Of a stretch of DNA of 40,910 nt, positions 7,984 to 15,968 are shown in pieces. Origin of the DNA: a virus; the IMG/VR virus record IMGVR_UViG_3300046002_006058, positions 1-40,910 of that record. The stretch is one strand, 5' to 3'. The notes under the pieces were generated by a model. That model saw nothing but the letters and a program-made list of their open reading frames with translations. It did not search any database and had not been told where the DNA came from. Made by a program: the position numbers and the translations under genes. How positions within the stretch are numbered: the stretch's first letter is position 1; the number at the start of each line of letters is the position of its first letter.

Positions 7984-9624
7984 ATGGCCCTTTTCGGTAA
8001 ATCCACAAAAGCGCCCCTCACACCAGAGGAGCGCCAGGCCAAGGCGGATCGCTGGGCGCTGATCGGCGCGACCCTGCAAGACGTCGGCGGCGGTCTTGGC
8101 GGCGGCGACATGGGCGCTGTCGCTCGGACTCAAAAGGGCATCACGGCTCGCACTGAGAAGGCCATGTCCAAGGCCGCGACGGACAAGCTGATTCAACAGA
8201 TGCTTGACGCCAACGTTGGCTCGGCCCGCAAGCCCATGCAGACGATGGGCAATAGCACTTTCGGCGCTCCTGATCTGGTCTCGGCCCAAGGTCCGCAGGC
8301 GCAACCGGCTGGCCCGCAAGGCATGGACCCGCGCGCGTTGCTCGAGGCGCAGCGTGATGGCGTCAACGTCGGCGGCTACATGGACATCCTCAAGGCGCTT
8401 CAGCCTGAAGGCCCGACCAAGCTAGGGGCCAATGAGGTTCTAGTCGATCAGCGCACGGGTAAGCCGGTCTATATCAACCGCGCCCAGAGCGAGAACGACT
8501 ATACGCTGTCGCCGGGTTCGATCCGCTTCGGCCCTGACGGCAAGCCCGTAGCCAATGCTCCATTCGCTCCCCAGATCGTCACCGCGAGCCCTGAGAGCAA
8601 CGTGTTCACGGTGGACAAGAACCCGCCCGGTCCCGTGCTGGGCAACTTCGACGTGGCGAGCATTGACCGGCTGATCGGTTCTACGGGTGGCCAAATCACC
8701 AGCGGCGCCCGCACGCCAGAGCGTAACGCTCAGGTCGGCGGCGTGGCCAATTCCTACCACCTGACCGGCCAAGCCCGCGACGTCCGCCCCCCGCCTGGGG
8801 TGAATACGACGCAATACGCCCAAACGCTTAAGGGCCAGCTTCCCGGCATGGATGTGATTGACGAGGGCGACCACGTTCACATTGAGCCGGGACGCCGTGC
8901 TGCGGGTGGCGGCATGCAGGTGCTTCAGCGCGGCCAGCCGAAAGCAACCAACGAGTGGGTTCCTGAATCCGTTAACGGGGTTAATATCCTCGTCAATAAA
9001 AAGACCGGCGACCGCAAGGCTGACCCATCCAGCCCGACCACCAAATCAGCCAAGCTCTCGGCGGACCAGATCGGCCGCTTCAGCCTTCTGGTTCCTTCGG
9101 CTCTCGCGGCGGTAAAGCGACTGAAGGAGTTGGAAGATGGGGGCTACAGCCTCAACAAGGACGCCATAGCAGCGCGCACCGTGGCGGGCGACAAGCCGGG
9201 CGGCATCGTTGGCGGCATCGCTCGCAGCATGGCGGGGCAGGATTACCAAGACTACAGCCAAGCGGCAAAGACCTTTGAGAGCGCCGTTCTTCCCATTCTG
9301 TCAGGCGCTGCTGTAACGGAAAGCGAGGCCGAGCGTCTCGTTACCGCTGCACTTCCTCAGATCGGCGACACACCGCAGACGGCAAAGGTTAAGGCCAAGT
9401 CGCGTGACAACATGGCTCGAGCTGCTGAGATCCTGTTGCGGGGCGGTTCGGCTCAAGATGTCGCCAACCTGCTGATTCCAGCCGACATTATGGCGGCGGC
9501 AGATAGCAAGCCCAAGGCGACAAAAGCGGGGCCGGTTCGCGTCTCGTCGCCCGCCGCCGCCGCGAAACTTGCACCAGGCACACGGTTTATCGGCCATGAT
9601 GGCGTTGAAAGGGTTCGGCAATGA
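7984..9624 (+). CDS. Internal virion protein with M15-type peptidoglycan peptidase domain
   Basis: The 546-residue protein has a helical N-terminus. At about residues 225-305 lies a D-Ala-D-Ala peptidase (Peptidase_M15) domain: TSGARTPERNAQVGGVANSYH, with H259 and D266 in SYHLTGQARD and H297/H299 in DHVHIEP as expected zinc and catalytic residues. The rest of the chain is a long helical region with a low-complexity Ala/Lys/Pro end. This is the expected design for a virion-associated lysin that locally opens peptidoglycan during DNA ejection. It starts 4 bases after the previous gene and its stop overlaps the next ATG. The enzyme fold is clear; its ejection role follows from context. Confidence 0.85.
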   Translation: MALFGKSTKAPLTPEERQAKADRWALIGATLQDVGGGLGGGDMGAVARTQKGITARTEKAMSKAATDKLIQQMLDANVGSARKPMQTMGNSTFGAPDLVSAQGPQAQPAGPQGMDPRALLEAQRDGVNVGGYMDILKALQPEGPTKLGANEVLVDQRTGKPVYINRAQSENDYTLSPGSIRFGPDGKPVANAPFAPQIVTASPESNVFTVDKNPPGPVLGNFDVASIDRLIGSTGGQITSGARTPERNAQVGGVANSYHLTGQARDVRPPPGVNTTQYAQTLKGQLPGMDVIDEGDHVHIEPGRRAAGGGMQVLQRGQPKATNEWVPESVNGVNILVNKKTGDRKADPSSPTTKSAKLSADQIGRFSLLVPSALAAVKRLKELEDGGYSLNKDAIAARTVAGDKPGGIVGGIARSMAGQDYQDYSQAAKTFESAVLPILSGAAVTESEAERLVTAALPQIGDTPQTAKVKAKSRDNMARAAEILLRGGSAQDVANLLIPADIMAAADSKPKATKAGPVRVSSPAAAAKLAPGTRFIGHDGVERVRQ

Positions 9625-11156
9625 GTGATCCTTACGCCGCGTTCTCTAAACCGGTTACGAGCTACGACACTGTTAGCAAGCCCGTGGCGAAGCCGCGCCC
9701 CAAGGCTCCCGCCAAGCGAACCCTGCTTGAGGAAGTCGCGGGCGCTTCGGCAAACATCACCCGATCGGTCCCTGGCCTTGACGAGATTGGCGCGGCGCTT
9801 GGTGTGGGAGCCGACTTACTCAGCGGCAAGGTTCGATCCCTGGGTGACGCCGGGAAGTCGTGGGAACGAAATCGGGGCTACCAGCAGACCTACGCGCAAG
9901 ACTTCGACACCCGCCGCCCTAACGCCGCTGCGTTCTCGCGTGGAACCGGCATGGCATCAACCATGCTTGTTCCCGCAACGGGAACGGCTGGAGCCTTCGC
10001 CAATTCCGGCCGCATGCTCAATGGCGCGCGCGGGGCGGTGCTGGCTGGCAATCAGGGCATGCTGACGGCGGCACTTGATCAGGGCTCGGGCAAGGAGCGC
10101 CTCGCCGCTGCTAGCAAGGCTGCTGTTGATCCTCTCACCCTGGCTCTAGGGGCCTTCACCGGCTCCCTGGCGCCAGCCAAGGCGAAGCCCAAGATTGCCA
10201 AGGCCCAGGCCGTACCGTTGGAGGAACTGCAAGCCCAGAAGTCGGCGGCTTACAAAGCTGTTGACGCATCGGGGGCGCGGTATTCGCCAGAGGCGTTCGA
10301 CGGGCTGGTTAGAGACCTTTCGACCGACCTTCAAAAGGCCAATCTTAGCGCGATGCGGCACCCGAAGGCCGCTTCGATGTTGCAGGACATCCAGGGGCTT
10401 TCGGGTCAGTCCCCTAGCCTCACCGAGCTTGATCAGCTTCGCCAGGTCATCCGGCGAGATGTCGCCAGCGTTCCCGACGAAGCCGAACGGTTCTTTGGTA
10501 TGGCAATGATCGACAAGATTGATGATTTCATCGACAACGCCGATCAAGCGGCGATGGCGGCTGGTAGTTCAGAAGACGCCAGTTCCCTCATCAAATCGGC
10601 GCGCGATCTGAATTCTCGTTATCGGAAAACGCAGTCAATCACCGATGCGATGGAAGAGGCGCGGTTCCAGGCTGGTAAAAATAATTCAGGCGGGAACATC
10701 GACAACAACACGCGCCAGAAGCTCGATGTCGTGAGAAAGAAGACCAATAATTTCACGCCCGCAGAACTTGCGGCGATGGAAAAAGTTATCATTGGCGGGA
10801 AGGGTCAAAACACCCTGCGCACCCTTGGCAAGCTCTCGCCGCAGGGTAACGGCCTAATGACGGCCCTGAGCATTGGTGGAGCCGCCGCAAACCCGCTTCT
10901 AGCCATTCCGACGATGGGCGGCGCTGTGTCAAAGACGGTTGCCGACGCCATGACGCGCGGCAATGTCGATGAGCTGCTTCGGATCGTGTCGAGTGGTTCG
11001 GTCTCTGGCCCAGAGCTCCAGGCTATGGATCAGGCCCTATCGTCCGCGCCTAGTTCAGAGGCGGTAAACGCTCTTCGTCGCGCGGTGGCGGCAAAGCTAA
11101 CAAGGGCGGTGGGAGTGCAGGGCGGGACGGGACAGGTCTCGCCAGCGCTTCAGTAA
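9621..11156 (+). CDS. Large internal virion (ejection) protein, candidate
   Basis: The 511-residue protein has a Lys/Pro-rich N-terminus (SKPVAKPRPKAPAKR), several Ala/Gly-rich amphipathic segments (for example GTGMASTMLVPATGTAGAFA and GNGLMTALSIGGAAANPLLA) and long helices between. This mix is characteristic of P22-gp16-like proteins that are carried in the head and inserted into the membrane. The ATG overlaps the preceding TGA. It is the last of the tightly coupled chain begun at 1516; a 219-base gap follows. Its 3' end overlaps a predicted gene on the other strand (11050-11301). No enzymatic motif was seen. Confidence 0.72.
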   Translation: MSDPYAAFSKPVTSYDTVSKPVAKPRPKAPAKRTLLEEVAGASANITRSVPGLDEIGAALGVGADLLSGKVRSLGDAGKSWERNRGYQQTYAQDFDTRRPNAAAFSRGTGMASTMLVPATGTAGAFANSGRMLNGARGAVLAGNQGMLTAALDQGSGKERLAAASKAAVDPLTLALGAFTGSLAPAKAKPKIAKAQAVPLEELQAQKSAAYKAVDASGARYSPEAFDGLVRDLSTDLQKANLSAMRHPKAASMLQDIQGLSGQSPSLTELDQLRQVIRRDVASVPDEAERFFGMAMIDKIDDFIDNADQAAMAAGSSEDASSLIKSARDLNSRYRKTQSITDAMEEARFQAGKNNSGGNIDNNTRQKLDVVRKKTNNFTPAELAAMEKVIIGGKGQNTLRTLGKLSPQGNGLMTALSIGGAAANPLLAIPTMGGAVSKTVADAMTRGNVDELLRIVSSGSVSGPELQAMDQALSSAPSSEAVNALRRAVAAKLTRAVGVQGGTGQVSPALQ

Positions 11157-11301
11157 CCTTGCGCTTGAAGAACCTAAACGACCTCACCCAAGCCACGTAA
11201 AACACGAACAGACCAATCGACCATTCGCTCGTCCGAATGATCACGTCGAACTCATCTTCGCCCGGCCGTTGTAGGTGGGCGTAGGTCATCGGCTTTCGCA
11301 T
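11050..11301 (-). CDS. Antisense small membrane-type protein, candidate
   Basis: On the minus strand an 83-residue protein begins MRKPMTYAHLQRPGEDEF and continues with DVIIRTSEWSIGLFVFYVAWVRSFRFF, an aromatic hydrophobic stretch. The ATG is preceded by AGGAGG with a 4-base spacer, an excellent ribosome site, and the gene fills the only sizeable gap in the late operon. The last 35 codons run antisense to the ejection gene and give a Pro-rich tail. Opposite orientation to late genes would allow expression in the lysogen, so a moron or superinfection-exclusion role is possible. No family is recognised. The alternative is a chance reading frame with a fortuitous ribosome site. Confidence 0.5.
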   Translation of the reverse strand: MRKPMTYAHLQRPGEDEFDVIIRTSEWSIGLFVFYVAWVRSFRFFKRKVTEALARPVPSRPALPPPLLALPPPRDEERLPPLN

Positions 11302-11375
11302 CCCCCCTCCTACCACACCCCCAACAATCCGACCACCAAACCCGCTAGCCGGGCCTTTCTGCGTGAGGAAAACAC

Positions 11376-11690
11376 ATGGCTGCTGTCACCGGCACTTTTA
11401 CCGCAACGGGCCAGAGCGCCACGTTCTCGCCCATTGTTGCGACCCGCGACACCAACTGCGGTCAGTTCAACGTTTCGGCATCGGGAACGTTCGTTGCCAC
11501 CGTCCAGCTTGAGCGGTCGTTCGACAACGGAACTAACTGGTTCGTCTGTTCCAGCGACAGCGCGGGAACGGCTGCGAGCTTCACGGCGCCCTTCTCAGTC
11601 ACGGCTGAAGAACCGGAAGCGGGCACGCTCTACCGGCTCAATTGCACCGCCTACACTTCGGGGACGGTGACCTACCGGATCAGCCAATGA
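11376..11690 (+). CDS. Small beta-sandwich virion protein, candidate
   Basis: The 104-residue, Thr/Ser-rich protein has alternating strands (GQFNVSASGTFVATVQLERS, then FDNGTNWFVC) and ends with GTVTYRISQ. The pattern is that of small Ig-like or jelly-roll phage surface proteins, often annotated as structural or fibre-associated. The ATG has GAGGA 7 bases upstream. It begins a second coupled run after the 11157-11375 gap, its stop overlapping the next start (ATGA). It could decorate the capsid or the fibre, and the sequence does not decide. Confidence 0.7.
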   Translation: MAAVTGTFTATGQSATFSPIVATRDTNCGQFNVSASGTFVATVQLERSFDNGTNWFVCSSDSAGTAASFTAPFSVTAEEPEAGTLYRLNCTAYTSGTVTYRISQ

Positions 11691-11845
11691 TCAGCGGCGT
11701 CATCTACGGCGTAATCCGCCCGCCTGTCCGTGCCACCCTCTCTACGGGTGGGGGGGCTCCTGCTGGCTTCTCACTCTGGGTGACCGGCAGTCAGCCTTGG
11801 GTTTTTAGCACTCAACGCGCAATTAGCCCTGCGAGGCCGCAATGA
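11687..11845 (+). CDS. 52-residue protein, unknown
   Basis: A short gene begins at the ATG overlapping the preceding TGA and ends in TGA overlapping the next ATG. The product (MISGVIYGVIRPPVRATLSTGGGAPAGF start, SLWVTGSQPWVF later) has a hydrophobic opening and a Gly-rich middle. Precise ATGA junctions on both sides argue for a real gene. It lies between a beta-rich structural protein and the esterase tail protein and is probably part of that fibre/spike unit. Confidence 0.6.
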   Translation: MISGVIYGVIRPPVRATLSTGGGAPAGFSLWVTGSQPWVFSTQRAISPARPQ

Positions 11846-13173
11846 CCCTGAATACGAACGACGCCGCAGACCGCGCCTATATGCGGGCCGCGCTGGCTCT
11901 GCCGCTGGCTGGTCGCAACGGGCGGGAAACCGCCATCGCGGGCTTGCCTTCGCCTAAGCATTTGTCCACGTCTTCGGTCACGGGCTACACCTACACCCTC
12001 AAGCGTGAGGCCGAAGCCGACTATGACCGCGTCCGCTTCCACTTCCTGAACTTCACCGACGCGGACGTGACGGACCTGAAAGCGGTCTGCGCCTCGACCG
12101 AAACGGACTCGGTTTCAAGCGCCGCTAACCGGTCTCAGCCAATCGTCGGCGGGGTGACGTACAACGCGCTCGCGGCATCTGAAGACGCTCCCGGATGGCG
12201 TGCGGTGACGTTCCAAAGCGCGTCGCCAGGCACGATCCCGGCGCGCAAAGGGGGCTCTAGCGCGTATCGCCCTGGTGTCCTGACCTCCGATTGGATCGCC
12301 TGTCCGTCAGTGCCTCGCGCCGATGGTGGAACGCGGCCTCTGGTCATGATCCGCGCCTATTCCGCTGGCGCTCCGACCGTGTTTAACGGCCTCATCACCG
12401 ATGTGGCGGGGGGCGGGTTTAACTCAGGCATCCTCTACGCCTGGAACAGTGCGTCGTCGGTTGCGGAGACTTGGTATCGCGCTTGCCGCACCGCCTTGTC
12501 CACCTCTGCCGTGGATGGCGTTGCGGACCTGACCGTCACTGGCAATGCCTCAAATTCCGGCCCGGCCGTGCTGATCGAGTTTGGCTACCGTAAGCGCGCC
12601 ATCACGGTTCTTGGCGTAGGCGACAGCCTCTTGGCTGTGGCGGATAACGGGAAGTTTTCGACGGCAGGCTTCCGTGCCTGCGCGGCGATGGCGGCAGATG
12701 ATGTTCCCGCGCACTACGTCAATTACGCGGACGCGGGCGAACTGTCGGTCATCTTCCAAGGTCCCGGCTTTGACGCCATGACGACCTTCCGGCCGGATAT
12801 CGTCCTGCATCACCTCTACAGCCCCAACGACGGCACGCCCAACGCAACGCGGATCAATCTGGCGCTGGGGCGGCTTCGGTCGGTGCTGGCGCACGCGGCG
12901 GTCCTCGGGATCACTGTCGTGGTTCGTTCGGCTATGCCGGTGAGTAGCTGGGACGCCACGGCGACGGGCTTTCTCGACACGCTCAACGCCTCGGCGCAAG
13001 CGATGGCGGATGACGGCCTGTTCCTGTTCGCCAACCTCGTTCCGACGCTCACCACGGGCGCGTCACCAAACCGGCTTGTGCCTGCCATGACGCCAGACGG
13101 TACGCACTTCAATGACGACGGCTTGGATGCGGAGGCGGCGATCCTGAAACCCTTGTTCCTGCAAGTCGCCTAG
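11842..13173 (+). CDS. Tail protein with SGNH/GDSL-esterase domain
   Basis: The 443-residue protein has an N-terminal region of about 250 residues rich in strands (virion attachment or carbohydrate binding) and a C-terminal SGNH hydrolase domain. VLGVGDSLLAV carries the GDSL nucleophile (S262), and PDGTHFNDDG carries the Asp/His pair (D419, H422), as in block V. Such esterases deacetylate surface polysaccharide during adsorption. No signal peptide is present, consistent with a virion protein. It ends the late structural run; a 196-base region with a hairpin follows. Likely substrate is O-acetylated capsule or LPS O-antigen, an inference from family practice. Confidence 0.82.
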   Translation: MTLNTNDAADRAYMRAALALPLAGRNGRETAIAGLPSPKHLSTSSVTGYTYTLKREAEADYDRVRFHFLNFTDADVTDLKAVCASTETDSVSSAANRSQPIVGGVTYNALAASEDAPGWRAVTFQSASPGTIPARKGGSSAYRPGVLTSDWIACPSVPRADGGTRPLVMIRAYSAGAPTVFNGLITDVAGGGFNSGILYAWNSASSVAETWYRACRTALSTSAVDGVADLTVTGNASNSGPAVLIEFGYRKRAITVLGVGDSLLAVADNGKFSTAGFRACAAMAADDVPAHYVNYADAGELSVIFQGPGFDAMTTFRPDIVLHHLYSPNDGTPNATRINLALGRLRSVLAHAAVLGITVVVRSAMPVSSWDATATGFLDTLNASAQAMADDGLFLFANLVPTLTTGASPNRLVPAMTPDGTHFNDDGLDAEAAILKPLFLQVA

Positions 13174-13214
13174 ACCCCCACACCCCTACTCATTTGGATG
13201 GGGACCACCTAACC

Positions 13215-13249
13215 GGCCAGACGAGGCGTTACGAGCGCCCCGCCTGGCC
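13215..13249. other. Imperfect 14-bp inverted repeat between spike and lysis genes
   Basis: The arms 13215-13228 and 13236-13249 are complementary except for two A-C mismatches in the plus RNA. In the minus-strand RNA both become G-U pairs, so that stem is uninterrupted. The loop has 7 bases and there is no T-run on either side. It could be an RNA-processing site or a structured leader of the lysis module. The rest of 13174-13331 shows no gene. Confidence 0.55.
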
Positions 13250-13331
13250 CCGCCGATGGACGACGGACCTAGCTAGGCGCGGACAACAAGCGGTGCAGTC
13301 GCCGCAGAGTCAAACTGAAAAGGACGCAGTG

Positions 13332-13373
13332 ATGGACACTGGAGCCCTCAAGACCCGGATTTGCGGATCATGA
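13332..13373 (+). CDS. 13-residue leader peptide, candidate
   Basis: An ATG at 13332 (a GTG sits just upstream), preceded by AAGGA, opens MDTGALKTRICGS and stops at a TGA that overlaps the ATG of the first lysis gene (ATGA). The lysis gene has no ribosome site of its own at that ATG, so translation of the leader would deliver ribosomes to it. It fits a timing or dosage device for lysis. A chance short frame is possible. Confidence 0.45.
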   Translation: MDTGALKTRICGS

Positions 13374-13684
13374 CGCCGGAGGTTTGGATTTCACTGGCTG
13401 GCCTTGCCGTTGTGCTGGCGGGCGCAGCTATCGCTTACGGCGTCTTGAGGCAGAATGTGACCGACCTCAAAGAGACCAGCGGCAAGATCGAGGCTCGCGT
13501 TACCGCATGCGAGGCGGGCCACGCCAACACGGCCAACGAGATGAACGCCCTGCGGGTTGACGTGGCCATCCTAACGGAACGGTCGGGCGGGACGATTGCT
13601 AGCCTGGACCGGATTGAGCGGCATTTGTCCGACTTGAGCCGTGAGCCTACCACGTCAGCGCGTCGCCGCACGGCGCCCAAATGA
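13370..13684 (+). CDS. Membrane protein, holin-module candidate (1 TM + coiled coil)
   Basis: The 104-residue protein has one N-terminal transmembrane helix (VWISLAGLAVVLAGAAIAYGVL, residues 5-26), then a heptad-like helix (residues 30-95) and a basic Ser/Arg tail. Alphaproteobacterial phages often carry such a one-span, coiled-coil protein at the start of the lysis block. The chosen ATG at 13370 overlaps the leader stop; a TTG three codons upstream is also possible. Its stop overlaps the next ATG. It may be a holin, antiholin or holin regulator; one span with a long cytoplasmic helix makes a regulator as likely as a pore. Confidence 0.68.
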   Translation: MTPEVWISLAGLAVVLAGAAIAYGVLRQNVTDLKETSGKIEARVTACEAGHANTANEMNALRVDVAILTERSGGTIASLDRIERHLSDLSREPTTSARRRTAPK

Positions 13685-14022
13685 TCGGCCGTATCTGGTC
13701 GGCGTTACTATCGGCCGCGCCGGTTCGCCTATGGGCTCAGATCATCGCGGCGGGGTCGTTCCTCGGCTTCATCGTGTCGATCTCGGCTTACATCCGCTTC
13801 GGCTCATGGTCGCCAGCGGTTGAGGCCAAGCGCGTCGATGCGCTGTTCTGGCTGGGTGTCGCGGTGGCGTTCCTGCTGCTGTTCGCCCTGGCTGCAATCA
13901 CTGAGCAGAAGTTCGGCATCCGCGCCACCCGCGACGGCTTCAACGCCGACGTTGAACGAGACGACGAGCCCCCAACAACGACGGTGGAAACGACCGTCAC
14001 GGTGACGGAGCAACCCAAATGA
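13681..14022 (+). CDS. Putative holin, two transmembrane segments
   Basis: The 113-residue protein has two membrane helices: residues about 20-38 (IIAAGSFLGFIVSISAYI) and 56-76 (LFWLGVAVAFLLLFALAAI), followed by an acidic/Thr-rich cytoplasmic tail. Size, topology and position immediately ahead of the endolysin and spanin genes fit a class II-like holin. It begins at an ATG overlapping the preceding stop (ATGA) and ends overlapping the next ATG. No other two-span protein lies in the module. Confidence 0.7.
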   Translation: MIGRIWSALLSAAPVRLWAQIIAAGSFLGFIVSISAYIRFGSWSPAVEAKRVDALFWLGVAVAFLLLFALAAITEQKFGIRATRDGFNADVERDDEPPTTTVETTVTVTEQPK

Positions 14023-15179
14023 CGCTTGATCCCAAGCTCAAAGACTACGCCACCGACCGACAAAAAGAGGTGATTGACGCAGTTATAGAGACGGGATCGC
14101 AAGCCGCAGCGGCAAGGAAGTTAGGCGTCGTCAACAACACGGTTTTTGAGGCGGTGCAGGCCGTAAACAAGAAGGCGGCAGCGGCTGGTTACGCGCCGAA
14201 CCATTTCGTTAGCGGCGTGGCACCCGGTTTTGTGATGGGCAAAATCACCGTTCAGCGCAGCGCCACTGGCGAGGTTGAGCGGACGTGGGAGCGCCAATCG
14301 CCGGAAGACACCCGCAGGCTAGAAGCCATCTCTGCAGCCTTCTCAGAGGCCGCCCTAGACCTTCCAAGGCTCAAGCCCATCCCACCGCCCGCCTCTAGCC
14401 GCCACGACCTTTGCAACCTCGCCACCTTCAGCGACTACCACATGGGCATGATGGCCCGATCTGCCGAGACGGGCGCAGATTGGAACGTCGAGATTGCCGA
14501 GGCCATGCTTATCGCGGCCTTTGAAGACATGATCCGCCGCGCCCCGCCAGCCGGTAAGATCATCATCAACATCCAAGGCGACTTTCTGCATACCGATGGC
14601 CTGAAGCCCGTGACCCCGACGAGCGGTCACATCCTCGATGCGGACGGCTCATATTCCTACATGGTCAAGGCGTCTGTGCGCGTGCTGCGCCGCCTTTGCG
14701 ACATCGCTCTGATGTTCCACGGTTCGGTCATTGTGGTCTTTCTCCCCGGCAATCACGACCTATCGGGTCAGGTCTGGCTGCGCCACATGTTCGCGGCGCT
14801 CTATGAGCATGAGCCCCGCCTATCGGTTGTCGATAACGAGACGCCGTATTTCGTGATTGAGCACGGCAAGAACATGCTGTGCTTCCACCACGGCCACATG
14901 AAGAAGCCGGAAGCCTTGCCGCTTCTGTTTGCTACCCGGTTCGCGGAAGCCTGGGGCCGAACGGTCCATCGCGTGATCCACGCGGGCCACTATCACCACG
15001 AACACCGAAAAGACTTCTCGGGCGTCCGCTTCCACCAGCACACGACGCTAGCGCCTGCCGACAAGCACTCTAGCGACTTTGGCTATGACAGCCTGCGAGA
15101 GGCTATCTGCATCACCTATCACGACAAGATGGGCAGGTTTGGCGAAGTCGTGGTGACGCCCGAAATGCTGGCCGCTTGA
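14019..15179 (+). CDS. HTH-fused calcineurin-like metallophosphoesterase
   Basis: The 386-residue protein joins an N-terminal DNA-binding-like domain (residues 8-55, ending GSQAAAARKLGVVNNTVFEAV, a helix-turn-helix as in small terminases and transposase-like regulators) to a metallophosphoesterase. Metal-site motifs appear in order: SDYHMG (D139, H141), QGDFLH (D188), PGNHD (N245, H246), HHGH (291-293) and AGHYHHEH (H324, H326). All signature residues are present, so it should hydrolyse phosphodiester or phosphomonoester bonds. Its place between holin and endolysin is unusual, and a nuclease or nucleotide phosphatase targeted to DNA is plausible. The ATG overlaps the holin stop; a 43-base gap precedes the endolysin. 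Confidence 0.82.
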   Translation: MTLDPKLKDYATDRQKEVIDAVIETGSQAAAARKLGVVNNTVFEAVQAVNKKAAAAGYAPNHFVSGVAPGFVMGKITVQRSATGEVERTWERQSPEDTRRLEAISAAFSEAALDLPRLKPIPPPASSRHDLCNLATFSDYHMGMMARSAETGADWNVEIAEAMLIAAFEDMIRRAPPAGKIIINIQGDFLHTDGLKPVTPTSGHILDADGSYSYMVKASVRVLRRLCDIALMFHGSVIVVFLPGNHDLSGQVWLRHMFAALYEHEPRLSVVDNETPYFVIEHGKNMLCFHHGHMKKPEALPLLFATRFAEAWGRTVHRVIHAGHYHHEHRKDFSGVRFHQHTTLAPADKHSSDFGYDSLREAICITYHDKMGRFGEVVVTPEMLAA

Positions 15180-15222
15180 TGTCGCAATCTGCGACTTCAA
15201 AACCCCGAATCGAGGAGACCCC

Positions 15223-15606
15223 ATGACTTGGCGCTACGATCAAAGCTCCGGCGAGCTGACCCGCGACGGCAAGTTCGTCTCGCGCGGCTACAGCGGCAAC
15301 GGCCGGGGGAAGAACAATCCTTCGATGCAGGCGGCTCGCGGCGTCGGGCCGATCCCGGCCGGGAAATGGAAGATCGTCGGCCCGCCTTATGATAGCGCCA
15401 ACGTCGGCCCGTATGCGCTGAAAGTGTTTGCGACTGATGGCGTGCTGGACGACACGCACGCCGGGACGGGGAGGGGCGCTTTCCGCATCCACGGCGACAG
15501 CGTTCGGGCTCCGGGCACGGCCTCGCATGGCTGCATCATTCTGCCCCGCAACATCCGACAAGCCATCTGGGCCAGTGGTGATCGGGATCTCGAGGTTGTG
15601 GCATGA
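15223..15606 (+). CDS. Tlde1/DUF2778-like peptidoglycan enzyme, endolysin candidate
   Basis: The 127-residue protein begins with a strand pattern (TWRYDQSSGELTRDGK) used by DUF2778/Tlde1 proteins, has GPIPAGKWKI in the middle and the catalytic signature FRIHGDSVRAPGTASHGCI. This places H90, H102 and C104 as in L,D-transpeptidase-fold enzymes that cleave or exchange peptide stems. No signal peptide is seen, so holin-dependent release is expected. The ATG has CGAGGAG 8 bases upstream. It lies between holin and spanins, and no lysozyme or other muramidase is found, so this is the likely endolysin. Confidence 0.8.
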   Translation: MTWRYDQSSGELTRDGKFVSRGYSGNGRGKNNPSMQAARGVGPIPAGKWKIVGPPYDSANVGPYALKVFATDGVLDDTHAGTGRGAFRIHGDSVRAPGTASHGCIILPRNIRQAIWASGDRDLEVVA

Positions 15607-15968
15607 ACCCCCGCACCCTCGCCATAGCCGCCGCAATGCTGGCGCTTGTCGTCATCATCGCCCTGTCAGGATCTGGCCTCAATCCGTGGGTTGCCGCCAA
15701 GCGGGCTAACGCTCGGGCTGATGTGGCAACGCAGCAAGCCGCCGTTGAGACCAAGACGACCGAGGTTCTCGACCGCGTCGTCAGGTCTGAAGTCATCATC
15801 CGGAATCAAGCCCAAGGAGCCGTCGAACATGTCGAAGCTGCCATCGGAACCGAAACACCGCTACCGCCCGCTGTTGGGGCTGCTGTGCGCTCTGGGGTCG
15901 ACGGGATGCGCAACGGCTCCGGGTCAGGTGCAAATCATGATCCCGGAAAGCCTGCGAGCGCCCTGTAA
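15603..15968 (+). CDS. i-spanin (Rz-like)
   Basis: The 121-residue protein has an N-terminal membrane anchor (LAIAAAMLALVVIIALSGSG, about residues 6-25) followed by an Ala/Gln/Glu-rich periplasmic coiled coil (residues 30-80) and a Gly/Pro-rich end. It follows the endolysin with an ATGA overlap. A lipoprotein gene is nested in another frame from 15829, the classic Rz/Rz1 arrangement. The pair would fuse inner and outer membranes as the last step of lysis. Sequence conservation in spanins is low, so topology and nesting are the main evidence. Confidence 0.82.
   Translation: MNPRTLAIAAAMLALVVIIALSGSGLNPWVAAKRANARADVATQQAAVETKTTEVLDRVVRSEVIIRNQAQGAVEHVEAAIGTETPLPPAVGAAVRSGVDGMRNGSGSGANHDPGKPASAL

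Noticed and set aside
15181-15195. GTCGCA-ATC-TGCGAC inverted repeat before the endolysin gene
   Set aside because: The stem is short, the loop has 3 bases and there is no T-run; it is too weak to call a terminator.
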